A stretch of 64,000 bases of DNA from Coniochaeta sp. PMI_546 (lineage: Eukaryota > Ascomycota > Sordariomycetes > Coniochaetales > Coniochaetaceae): positions 806,001 through 870,000 of the forward strand of contig MU271147.1 of assembly GCA_021432605.1 (NCBI GenBank). The letters are read 5' to 3'. The notes below the pieces were generated by a model. That model was given only the letters and a program-made list of their open reading frames with translations, searched no databases and had not been told where the DNA came from. Both the position numbers and the translations under genes were made by a program. Shown here piece after piece: positions 20,385 to 29,786 of the stretch. How positions within the stretch are numbered: position 1 is the first letter of the stretch; every line of letters starts with the position of its first letter.

Positions 20385-21752
20385 CTATGTATCCTTCTCG
20401 ATCCATTCGGTACTATGATCTGGCTGCTTCACAACCGTCATCTGCTCCTCGGTAAGTTCAATGCCAGATCTCCTACTGGCCTCCCACAAGGCAGCCTGTC
20501 TGTCACGCTGCGCCTTCCACGCCGACGAATCTGCTGCTGGAAGGGAGCTCTTCGTCCCGTGCAACCAATCGAAGAACCCCATGGTACCGAAGTTGCAGGC
20601 TGCTTTGGGATCAAAAGCGCGTTCATGATGAAGGTCGTGCTTGCCTGGGTCGTTCCAGACGGATCGGTAGCCCGTGTGGGCTAGAACCGAGCTGACGGCC
20701 GCGGCAGTGACCCAGACGTATAGCGTGACTAGCTTAGTGCCCCAGGTCTCCTCCAGCCCAGCTGCGTCGGCGATAACCTGTGTGAGAAGTGGACCGATCA
20801 AGGCTGGAAAAAGATTGAAGAGAAGCTGCTCCCACGGTGAACAGTACCATGCTGCCACCCCAAGGTTGGCCTTGGCACGGTGATGTGCCTTGTGCGCCTG
20901 GCGGAGGAGGCCGTGTAAGCGCCGAGCAACGTGGTTGGGAAGTAGGTTGCAGTAGAAAGCATCATCATCTGGGATGCTATGGGCTATCCAGTGCGGATAG
21001 AAGTAAAAGAAGTCGTTGCACAAATACCAAACGAACCCCTGCAGGGGAGCGACGTACGATCGCGGAAGGGTGAGAGGATCGTCAGCCTCTATTTTTGTGC
21101 GTAGAAGGAGCAGCCACCAGAACAAGAGAGCCAAGATCGAAATGAGTAGGTTGAAGGAGACGACCCGCACAATCTTCAGAAACTGCGCCGAGTCCTGTAG
21201 AGCAGCGTGCTTGCGACGTTGTATGTGCTTAGCCACATATGCTTTGTGTCTTCGCTCGTACATGTGAAAGCAATATATGAGCCAGGATCGAGGTATGACC
21301 CGGCCTAGTCTTGACGCTTCGACCGTTTCGAAGTAGTGCTGCAGCAAGTCCGGCTTCCAGTGGTACAGCTCATGCCTCAAGCACAGCAGTGACATGGCAA
21401 TGTAGCCGCCCCCGGCCAACGCACTGGGAACAATCCATCCTCGCCAGAGGTGATAAGAGTCCAAGGAGGCCGGATAAATGGTGTGGATAAGCCGTGTCCG
21501 CTTTACGGCTTCGCGGTAACGCGTAGAGGTCGCGACGAAGGACGCCCAGAAACCGAGAGCGTGGACGTTGTTGGAGATGATGAGTGTGATCTCCAGAGCG
21601 AGCAGGACCATGTTGACGATCTGGAAGCGGAGAACGAGGTTCCCCGGAAACCTTCTGAACTTGAATGATAGTTCTTTCTGAATGTCGTCAGCTAGAAGTT
21701 CGTTTACGCTGGCATTATCTGACAGCCCGTGGTTCTCTTCGGAAAGCGGCAT
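20385..21752 (-). CDS. Membrane di-iron hydroxylase of the fatty-acid hydroxylase / sterol desaturase superfamily
   Basis: A single exon of 455 residues. The frame is open a little further upstream, but the first ATG is at 21752. Several strongly hydrophobic segments are present (for example NLLISILALLFWWLLLL). The histidine clusters of the superfamily are seen in order: HWIAHS, HKAHHRAK, HTGYRSVWNDPGKHDLHH and the DWLHGTK end motif. These histidines bind the di-iron centre that hydroxylates or desaturates a membrane lipid or sterol using O2. The enzyme should lie in the endoplasmic reticulum. The N-terminal 45 residues are hydrophilic. It is next to an FAD monooxygenase (same strand) and divergent from an alpha/beta hydrolase; the shared promoter region of 703 nt would allow co-regulation. 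The substrate cannot be read from the sequence. Confidence 0.88.
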   Translation of the reverse strand: MPLSEENHGLSDNASVNELLADDIQKELSFKFRRFPGNLVLRFQIVNMVLLALEITLIISNNVHALGFWASFVATSTRYREAVKRTRLIHTIYPASLDSYHLWRGWIVPSALAGGGYIAMSLLCLRHELYHWKPDLLQHYFETVEASRLGRVIPRSWLIYCFHMYERRHKAYVAKHIQRRKHAALQDSAQFLKIVRVVSFNLLISILALLFWWLLLLRTKIEADDPLTLPRSYVAPLQGFVWYLCNDFFYFYPHWIAHSIPDDDAFYCNLLPNHVARRLHGLLRQAHKAHHRAKANLGVAAWYCSPWEQLLFNLFPALIGPLLTQVIADAAGLEETWGTKLVTLYVWVTAAAVSSVLAHTGYRSVWNDPGKHDLHHERAFDPKAACNFGTMGFFDWLHGTKSSLPAADSSAWKAQRDRQAALWEASRRSGIELTEEQMTVVKQPDHSTEWIEKDT

Positions 21753-22455
21753 CTTGTCGTGTTTCAAACGCGGCGACGTTCAAGATGGCCCAGAAGTCAT
21801 TCGGACTATAGGTGGCTTCAAGCTCAAACTTGTTGAAGGGCCAGAATGGAGGACGCATCCTGTCCATTTATGTGCCCCTTATACGATTTCCACATAGTTT
21901 GAGGCAGCCATGAATGAAAAGTGGTTGCAAGTGAATGAATGAAACCTGGGTGACTGTTTGGCGCGCTTTGTCTCGGTAATCGATGAATCTGTTGGGGCTG
22001 GCGTCAAAGGCGCCTCGCTAACAGGTTACCAGTTCCGTGGACCAGGTCCAGCTGCCAGCTATCCGTGAGCACTGCCACCACCAACGTCCAAGGCATTCCA
22101 ACGCTGGGAACTCATCGCTTTTTGCATGTGGCATTACAAGGCTGAGTCTTGTGTCATGACCGAGGCTTGATTCCTTGTGTCCGAACGTAGGAAATTGGGG
22201 CATGCGGCATCGGATTCGCGCAAGAAGGGATGTCAAGCTTAGGGCGCCATCTATGGTGTACTGTAGACCGAAAGCGGGGAATTTGACCTGCCTGATCGCA
22301 GAGCGAGCATTGGAGTCACGTCATCTCCAAACCCCGGGCACTTGCGCTGTGAGTTACCTAAATCATAACGACACTTGTCCGCTATTTGTCTGCCGTCTCT
22401 TGAGCGTCCATTTATTTCATTCGAAATCCGATTGACCTCTTATACGTTATACACC
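21753..22455. promoter_or_regulatory. Divergent promoter region, 703 nt
   Basis: Lies between the starts of the fatty-acid-hydroxylase-like gene (minus) and the alpha/beta hydrolase gene (plus). No TATA box or strong repeated operator is evident. Its role as a bidirectional promoter is inferred from gene orientation alone. Confidence 0.4.
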
Positions 22456-23556
22456 ATGGCAGCCTTAGAGACCAGAGACTTCTACCCCGAGCTCCAACGA
22501 AATGTGACTTCCACTGCGTCTGGCTCACATGTTGTGAACTACACGTCAGACCTGGGCGGCCAGGTGCCCATCCTAACTCTGATTCATGGCTATCCTCAGT
22601 CGGCATTCATGTATGTGTACCTTTAAAAGGCGCGTGAGGTAGGAGACCCAGGCTAATTGAAGGTTCAAGCTGGAGAAAGGTACGCACTGCAAGGCATAGG
22701 CCTGGATACGACGAGGCAATTCTGACAAAACCAGATCGTACCCGTGCTGATAGGAAAAGTCTCTCTCTTCGTCCCGGAACTACCGGGCTACGGCATTAGT
22801 ACCCCAGCCAAAGACAACTCGCGCCAGTCAATCGGAGGCGCGCTGCTTGAAGCGCTGCAGTCCGTGTTTGGCATAGATCCTGACAGCAATCGAACGCGCA
22901 AGGTAATCCTCGGCGGCCACGACCGCGGAGCCAGGATCTGCCACCGTCTAGTCGTGTCAAAGACGGAGTACCCGGCACTCCACGTCATAGGCGCAATCCT
23001 CCTCGACATCGTGCCGACCAAGGTACAGTGGGACAAGTTTGCCGACCCGGCCATTTGCAAGGGGTATTTCCACTGGCCCTTCCTTGCCAACGTAGACATG
23101 GCTGTGCGGATCCTGAAAGCCTACGGTGGAGCCAACTGGACTCGCGACCAGCACTTGCGCATCACGGCCAGTGCAGTGGGACGGCAGAGAATGGAGTCTG
23201 ACGGGGCGCTGGACGTGTATGCTGCCTTGTTCGAGAAGGACGAGACGCTGAGGTATAGCTGTGAGGATTACGCCGCCGGCGCGGAGCCTGAGTATGCTCA
23301 ACAAGCCGAGGATCAAAAGGCAGGGAGGAAGATTGATGTCCCTCTTATGGTCATGTTTTCCAAGACCATGCTTGGTTCCAGAATCGATGTTGCGGAAGAG
23401 TGGAGAGACTGGATCAAAGAGGGAACGCCTTACCAAGCTGTCCCTATCGGCGAATACGGCCACTATTTGCCCGAAGAGGCGCATGATGTTGTTTCGGGAA
23501 ATATCTTGACATTTGTGAAGTATAGCCTATCCTCTTTGGACACAGTTGGCTTATAG
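22456..23556 (+). CDS. Alpha/beta hydrolase, epoxide-hydrolase / haloacetate-dehalogenase-like
   Basis: Exons 22456-22610, 22670-22679 and 22735-23556 give 328 residues. The middle exon is only 10 nt. It supplies the end of an Ile codon plus Trp-Arg-Lys and links HGYPQSAFI to WRKIVPVL, a conserved region of this family. Intron 2 has a CTGAC branch point near its end. The oxyanion-hole motif HGYP, the nucleophile motif GHDRGAR (Asp about 118) and the catalytic His in GEYGHYLPEEA (about 298) are present. An Asp nucleophile instead of Ser indicates epoxide hydrolases and haloacid dehalogenases rather than esterases. The CEDYAAGA segment with a downstream GRKIDVPLMV resembles the dehalogenase branch. 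No signal peptide, so probably cytosolic. Neighbouring oxygenases could supply an epoxide substrate. Confidence 0.88.
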
Positions 23557-23650
23557 GAGGGAGAAATGGATCAGTCATATCGCGCGCTCAAGGAAAGAAA
23601 TCCGCCGAACAGGTCCGATCATCATGCTCCGGCTCTCATGTACGTTTTCT

Positions 23651-25209
23651 TTACGGGTACGCGCTTTTGATTGCCGCGACATGATCGGTCACCATGCAAT
23701 CCCAGTTGCCCTGCTTGTAGAACACCGTATTGCCATCCTGGCTAGTCTGGCAGTTGCAGCTGGGAAGCGTGTCGCCGAACTGCCAAAACAGATCGCCGGC
23801 AATCCCCTTGGTCGAGAGTGCCGTCTTCTGCCAAGGGTTCTCGATTGTGCAATTGTTCATGCCTCCGTCTGTATACTGTTAGCTACGTCGATGCCCTTTT
23901 GAGCAGGAGGTAGACTTACACTCCTCGAAAAGACAGGGCTTGTTAGCTGCAGTGCAAGCGGCTCCATGAGTTGTGACCCATAGGTTGCCCCAGTCATATG
24001 GTTGACCCCCTAAAGTCGTGTTAACTATCAAAAGCTTGTCCTAGTCGTTCTTTCAGGTACTCACAACTGTCTGGGTACAGGTGAAAGGTTGCAAAGTCCA
24101 GAGTTGTAATGTTAAGAATATCCTGCCAAATATATCCTCCAGCCCCGGTCTGGTATGGATAGCTACCGTCGCCACCGGTAAGAGGCCCAAAGCCCTCGTC
24201 GCCCAAGGTCACCATGTGATTCGAGTCCAGGGATTTGATATACTGTGAAGTTGAAGCAGCCCAGTTGTAGATGACGGACCTGCCTTTGTGATTAGCACAG
24301 CAACATCAGAACGCATTTAAGGGCCACTAACGGATCACAACCACTGCAACGTGGTTCATTGGCCAGCTCCCAAGCAAAGACCGCTGTCGAAGTGCTGTAT
24401 CGGCTCACAACAGCTTTGATATAGGCACGATACTGTGATTGAGCAGCCGTGTTGGTATACCAGGTCGACGTCGACCCACCGAAAGCGTTGACGTAGGCGT
24501 TCATGCCGCCGTAGTCATTCCAGTTGTTGACAAAATTGATGATAAGTTTCAAGCCGTGGGCTTGTGCCGAAGATACAACATAATCCAGTCTTTGTAGTCC
24601 GTTGGCGCCCGTGTTGATCTGCGAGCCGCTGGACGAGAGATATTGGTAGTACACCGTTCCGCCGCTTGGGATACTGTTCACATCATTGAAGCCCCATATT
24701 CTCACGATTTTCAGTCCAGCTGCAGCCATATCGGTGAAGACGGCGTCAACATCACCATCGGAGGTGAGAAAGCCGCACCAATAGCAGTTGGTCCCAGGCC
24801 AGTACTTCGTCACGCCGTCAATGTTGAAAAGCAAGCCATTCGTCCTGGCAAATGCGGTAGATGATGGTACTTGAGTACTTGACGTCTTTGTGGAGCTGCT
24901 CGACTTTGAGGTTGTCGAGGAAGTGACCTTGGTGGTACTAGATTTAGTTGTCGATGATGACGTGACTTTGGTGGTGGATGCGGGCGTCGTCGTCACGCGC
25001 GTTGTCGTCGGCGTCGTTGACGACGCAGGCGCAGAGGTTCCTGGGTAGCACTGATAGTAGTACGGGTTCCATGACGTGCACGTATAGCCTGACACGCAGT
25101 TGGTTGCTCCAGAGTACCCTATGCCACCGCACTGTTCGTACGCAGACTTCTGGCCAACAACGACACCAAGAAGCAGAGCCACGGTGGAGGCAGTTGTAAC
25201 TGACTTCAT
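23651..25209 (-). CDS. Secreted endo-beta-1,4-mannanase (GH5) with N-terminal CBM1
   Basis: Four exons join across introns 24331-24280, 24064-24010 and 23919-23869 (466 residues). The order is signal peptide (1-19), fungal cellulose-binding module CBM1 with [10 protein letters not shown] and the aromatic face WNPYYYQC (about 20-55), a Ser/Thr-rich linker to about 120, and a GH5 catalytic domain. The acid/base Glu is in ELANEPRC (about 285) and the nucleophile in CLFEEYG (about 393-394), completed across the third splice. [12 protein letters not shown] and NWNDYGG are characteristic of fungal mannanases of this family. It hydrolyses internal linkages of mannan and galactomannan in plant cell walls. 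It converges tail to tail on the alpha/beta hydrolase with 94 nt between stops. Confidence 0.93.
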
Positions 25210-25283
25210 CTTGCCAGCAGCGTGTTAAGAACCTAGAGTCCAAGCGCTGTCCATCTGATGTTCCAGATGTCGTTGGATTGATG

Positions 25284-25290
25284 ATTTATA
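25284..25290 (-). promoter_or_regulatory. TATA box of the mannanase gene
   Basis: On the minus strand tataaat lies about 75 nt upstream of the ATG at 25209. Confidence 0.4.
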
Positions 25291-25994
25291 TCAGCGTCGA
25301 GACACGCAAGGCCAAATTCAAACCTCGGATGATCTGGAGTACGAATTATGAGATCATCCGCCAATGACATTTCGTTGATCTAGCCCTGGACATATGAAGC
25401 CGCCACTGTAACCCGGTCCCTGGATTCCTCGGAGGCCCAGGGTCCGCTCACGGGTCCGCTAGCTCCGTACAACCCTAACGAAGGCTCTAAACCACACTGC
25501 GACCATGCTGCGCCATGAATCCGGGTTCATTGTGCTTCCATGAGTGTACGAGTGGAGATAGAAATGCGAATGTGTACTAATCCCCTCAAGAAATCATTGA
25601 TTCACGACTGGTGTGCTCCGGGAACAAAGACGTGTCCAGGCAAATGGGGAAACATCCGATCTTTAGATACGGATCGAAGGGCCGACATGTTGGAGAAATC
25701 TTGAGCTGTAGTGCTCAGACCATCCCTGGACCGTACCACGAATGGATCAATTTCGGAAGCGACGGTTGCTGCCGCCGCAGATGCAAAATTGCTACATGAT
25801 CAAGGTATGACAGGTACGAGAAGGGGTCGTCCTCTGAACATGGAGTATAGTGGTGGATGATACTCCTCATTTGGCCCCCTCACTCCCCATTGGTCCCTCT
25901 GATTAGGTTCTACGTCGACATACGAAGATGCGAGAGCGCTGGTCAAGCTTTTTCACATACTGGGTGGTCGTGCCACACATGTTAGCGATGTGAG

Positions 25995-26489
25995 ATGAAA
26001 AGCGTATTCGTGAAACGACGACAGTGCTATACCCTGGAACAAGCAGACCAGAGGCCAGCATTGCAGGTGCACAGGTCGCTGGTGACACAGCAAGGCACGA
26101 CACAGTCCATGTCCAGAGTGAGCTCGAAGATGCCCGGACTGCTTTTCGACGCTCTCAAGATATTCAGACTCATAAGAAAGCGAAGTATCATTTTGCATGA
26201 GGGCAAGAACGCGATAGAATTAGAGTTCCAGAGGTGGGCAGAATGCGAATGGCGCCATTTACCTCTGAAGCGGCGATCCCAGACTTTCTTCAAAGGTGAA
26301 GAAGTTCAGTTCAATTTATCAAAAATCATGTCGCTGGATGTGATTCTAGATTCGTTAGACTTCTTGACAGAAGCCGCACCTCGGCCGAAGGGTTCAAGTT
26401 GTGCCATAATCTGTTTTCATATCCAAGACCCCAGATCTATTTCTCTGCCGCCATCATCTTTCCCATATCACATGTGGATAAGACAGTGA
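25995..26489 (+). CDS. Doubtful ORF, 164 residues
   Basis: An uninterrupted ATG-to-TGA frame in an otherwise empty 2.2-kb gap. The composition is Lys/Arg- and Leu-rich with no signal peptide, no membrane segment and no domain that I recognise. The segment FDALKIFRLIRKRSIILHEG looks protein-like; the last 30 codons do not. It may be a chance frame or a remnant. Confidence 0.2.
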   Translation: MKSVFVKRRQCYTLEQADQRPALQVHRSLVTQQGTTQSMSRVSSKMPGLLFDALKIFRLIRKRSIILHEGKNAIELEFQRWAECEWRHLPLKRRSQTFFKGEEVQFNLSKIMSLDVILDSLDFLTEAAPRPKGSSCAIICFHIQDPRSISLPPSSFPYHMWIRQ

Positions 26490-27441
26490 GGTGTTTCTGT
26501 GCTGCAGCACGGATCTGAGCCCAGCTTGCATGGGGCGTGACAATGTCTTGCCCACCGCCGGCCATCTATCGCACGAGGTTGAGGTCACTTTGGGGTTGAA
26601 AGGCTTGAGTTTTCACTTGGAGGAGGGAAAAACAGAGAACTCCAAACCATGAAACTCAGAGTGGCCCAAAGACAACTGCCTAGCTCTCAAGTACCTGTGA
26701 AACGGCACGCGGGGGTCAAGTGTTGTGAAAGACCTGCCATGTTACAACTACATCAGCTCACTTTATTGAGAGAATGTTCTTAACACATGAATTTGTCCGT
26801 AAAAAACGACATCGGAGATTAAAGCCGCCGAGCCTTAGACTCTATAAATAAATCACTCTACGCTGGCTCCGTGGACTGACAGATCGGACGACGGAGGCCG
26901 ATTCTTCGGCACAGGGATTACATTTGGGGAGCAAGTGTAAGGCTTCAGTTGCAACACTGCCAGCACAAAGCTTCCCGAGTAGCACGGATACGCGTCTCAG
27001 CACCTTGTTCCAAGTGGTGTGTAAGTCAACTTGTCATTGGTTCCTGGAGTCCCAGATTGGAACTCTTTGCGCTGGTATGAGAACCTGGACCTCTGAGCAT
27101 CTTCAAGCTGCGAACCAAGTGAAGCGTCTCTTGCGGTCGACAATGAGGCTCCTGGAGCGAGAAGGTTACGACAAATTCCAACCCTGGGACCAGCGCGGTT
27201 GTTTGTCGCCTGCTATACTGGTCACATCTGTGCCTGCAATTTTTCCGCGGCCGCAACCGAGAGATAATTAGAGCATAAGGGCTGGTTTACTAAGCACAGG
27301 CATCCGGTATGCTCACTCATTGGGACTTGAGTTGTCCTTGCGGAGGGCAATATTTTTTCACGGACTTCAAACATCCATATCTCATTTTACTGCAGGGGGA
27401 TTTCCGGGATTTTCCTATGTGACTAAATGTGCCACCGCCTC

Positions 27442-28677
27442 TCATCCGGTGGTGTTGATATTGTCCAACTGCTGAGGCGCCGGCCGCAGCGCGAATATGT
27501 CTCCCCCAAACGCGGGCGGCTGCAAGTCCTTGACTGCCGCTGCTGCCACAAGATCGCCTTCCTGCGCCGCCGCGTGGATATTGTCCGTCGCGGCATACTG
27601 GGTGAACAGCAGCTCAGGGTACGTCCAGTCGGATGCGCCGTTCACAGCCGCCGGGACGAGGAAGTCCACCGCCTTGAAAAGCGTCTGGCCTTGTGGGCCA
27701 ACATATTTGAACAAGTCGATACCCAATTTCCGCGCGGTCAGAGCCCAGCGTAGGTGCGCGGTTAGGTCGAAGTTTGAGTAGTGGAAACTCCTGGTGCGTG
27801 CGAGCTCCTGTGGCTGGGACCCGTTGGCGGTGATCTGATCGTTGAGCAAGGTCTTTGCCAGCTCGGCCGTGCTCCGAGCAAGCGATAGATTGCCGGTGAA
27901 GAGGGCCATAGCGGTGATTTGCATATTGGCGTACGACCCGTGGTTGTTTTGTGCCTGTTTTTCCTGAACCCCGAAGGGTGAAAATGCGAGCCACTGCAGG
28001 AATTGTGTATTCCACGCTCGGAATGCTGTGGCATCTGCTTTGGTCCATCCCGGGGCACCAGTGTTCAGAATAGCGACAGCGTCGAGGACCTCGGTATAGT
28101 CCTGGGAGAAGTCGATGATGCCGATGGAGCGGCCTGTATTGGCGCAGGGGATAATCTGCGCGTGGTTCAGATTGGGGTTCATGGCCGTCTCGGGGTCGAG
28201 GAACCAGGTACGGATGATTTCCGCTGCGTGAACCGAGTACTTGGGGTTGCCCGTATAATACCATGCCAGGGACAGGGCGTATGTCGAGTTGAATAGTGAG
28301 ATGGAGCTAAGCTTGTCCGGGTAGTTGTCGACCTCGGGGTTACGAACACCGTCCTTCTGGATGTACGGACAGCCGTCTGCGGTGTTGGGATTAGGCCACC
28401 AGTATGGAGCCTGGGACGCGTAATCGTGTATTGTGCCATTTGGGGGGATTGCCTTCTTCGATACCACGGTCCAAGGACCTTGTGTAAGCCAGTAGTCTGC
28501 TTGGGCGACGAGGTGGCTAAGGACAGGGAGGAGACTCGGATCGCCTCCGCCGAGACGGGCCTTTGCATCCACGAGACGGTTGCCGTCAATGACAACAGTT
28601 TGCGGGGTCTTGCAATCGCGTACAGCAGCCCCAAGATGGACTGCGGAGAGCAGGGTAACGGCGCTTAGAAGACGCAT
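27442..28677 (-). CDS. Secreted alginate-lyase-superfamily polysaccharide lyase
   Basis: A single exon of 411 residues. The signal peptide (1-18, MRLLSAVTLLSAVHLGAA) is followed by an (alpha/alpha)-barrel type domain. NNHGSYANMQ near residue 240 carries the Asn-Asn-His motif of the alginate-lyase family (PF05426), whose His and a downstream Tyr act in beta-elimination. YASQAPYWWPNPNTADG and the region around IIPCANTGRSIGIIDFSQDY are typical of the fungal members. The likely substrate is a uronic-acid polymer (alginate, or a glucuronan-like fungal or plant polymer); alginate itself would be unusual for a land fungus. The C-terminus is short and Gln/Asn-rich with no GPI signal, so free secretion is likely. 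Confidence 0.85.
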   Translation of the reverse strand: MRLLSAVTLLSAVHLGAAVRDCKTPQTVVIDGNRLVDAKARLGGGDPSLLPVLSHLVAQADYWLTQGPWTVVSKKAIPPNGTIHDYASQAPYWWPNPNTADGCPYIQKDGVRNPEVDNYPDKLSSISLFNSTYALSLAWYYTGNPKYSVHAAEIIRTWFLDPETAMNPNLNHAQIIPCANTGRSIGIIDFSQDYTEVLDAVAILNTGAPGWTKADATAFRAWNTQFLQWLAFSPFGVQEKQAQNNHGSYANMQITAMALFTGNLSLARSTAELAKTLLNDQITANGSQPQELARTRSFHYSNFDLTAHLRWALTARKLGIDLFKYVGPQGQTLFKAVDFLVPAAVNGASDWTYPELLFTQYAATDNIHAAAQEGDLVAAAAVKDLQPPAFGGDIFALRPAPQQLDNINTTG

Positions 28678-29786
28678 GGCGGACCGTTTAGACCACGTAG
28701 GAATGTTCTAAGCGACAGTTACTTCCGGGAGTCTGGGATACCTGAGGACTCTGATCTGAGGTAACACGAGCCTCACCGGCTTTTATAAATAGGTGGAGGA
28801 CCAGCTTTCGTGTCGGTATTCACGAGATCAGACACCAGCGGTACATGGCGTCACAAGAACATGTTGCCTTGAACCATTGCCCTGGGACAACATGATGATC
28901 TTCCACCAATGAGGGCTGGATGTAATGTTCCTGCTCTCTAGGGGTTAGGGCAAGGTCAGATCGACTCACAAGACTTCAGAGACCAGCAAGGAGAAGAGGT
29001 TGCAGGGGACCTGAACCGTGTACACGGCGCTCACTACACCTCTCCAGGTGCTTGGCACACGAAAGCTTAATTCGCCGTATTCTCTCGTTGAGTCAGGACA
29101 CAGATGTCATCTTTCTGTCCTAGATCTCCGCAAGCTGGTACCAACCACCGGCCCCCGGCTGTCGCATGGCCGGGGTTTGCACTCGCGGTGGAGTTTAATG
29201 GGTAGCAGTACTTACTACTACCTAGTGTAAGGTACACACTGGAAATATAGCACAACTCGCACGCTGATGATGAGGGGAGGGCCTTGGCGCCGTTGCCAAG
29301 CCGACCTCTTTTCTTTGAGGTAGCGGCCCCAGTCAGAGCTCCAGCATTGCTATTGTTACATCACCATTTGATCGGCATCGGCTACTTACCGGCTATCGCC
29401 ATACCCGGAACTAGCAATTTGGGAGGCGTTCTGGAAAACGACGGTAAAAGCAGTGTATCAAGACTGAAGGTGATATTTGATATGTGGCCATGTCGTTGAT
29501 CGGAAGTCTTGTGCCAACTCTATGGTCCTTAGTATGTAAGTCTAGTATGGTACTCTCGGAACGCAGCCGAAGTTGAGTTTGCTTGTCATTGCTGCGGGGC
29601 CGGACGCGGGGACGCGGGGAACCCGAGTTGTGCATTGAGTTCAGGCTCCGCTCGTCGGGCATCAGCCCAAGTTACCTCCGTGTCGGGCTGTCATCGGACC
29701 GCCTGTTTATAGCACTGCCTAGAAATGACAAGCCCGGGTAAGATTAGCCCACTTTATGAGATAGGCGAATTGTTTTGACGATAACG
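28678..29786. other. Divergent intergenic region, 1.1 kb
   Basis: Between the alginate-lyase-like gene (minus) and the gamma-glutamyltranspeptidase homologue (plus). A taaggtac copy occurs at about 29228. No coding sequence is supported. Confidence 0.45.
28781..28787 (-). promoter_or_regulatory. TATA box of the alginate-lyase-like gene
   Basis: On the minus strand tataaaa lies about 104 nt upstream of the ATG at 28677. Confidence 0.5.

Larger units (their letters stand above)
25210..27441. other. Intergenic, 2.2 kb
   Basis: Mannanase promoter on the left, 3' end of the alginate-lyase-like gene on the right. The middle contains one frame of 164 codons (listed separately) and a TATA-like stretch at about 26841-26850 (ctataaataa) with no recognisable gene after it. 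No repeats seen. Confidence 0.4.

Noticed and set aside
23557-23650. Possible overlap of the converging hydrolase and mannanase transcripts
   Set aside because: Only 94 nt separate the stops, so the 3' ends probably overlap, but nothing in the sequence shows an antisense regulatory element.
26841-27271. TATA-like sequence followed by a 115-codon frame
   Set aside because: The frame starts at a non-ATG codon, has no recognised content, and no exon structure could be built.
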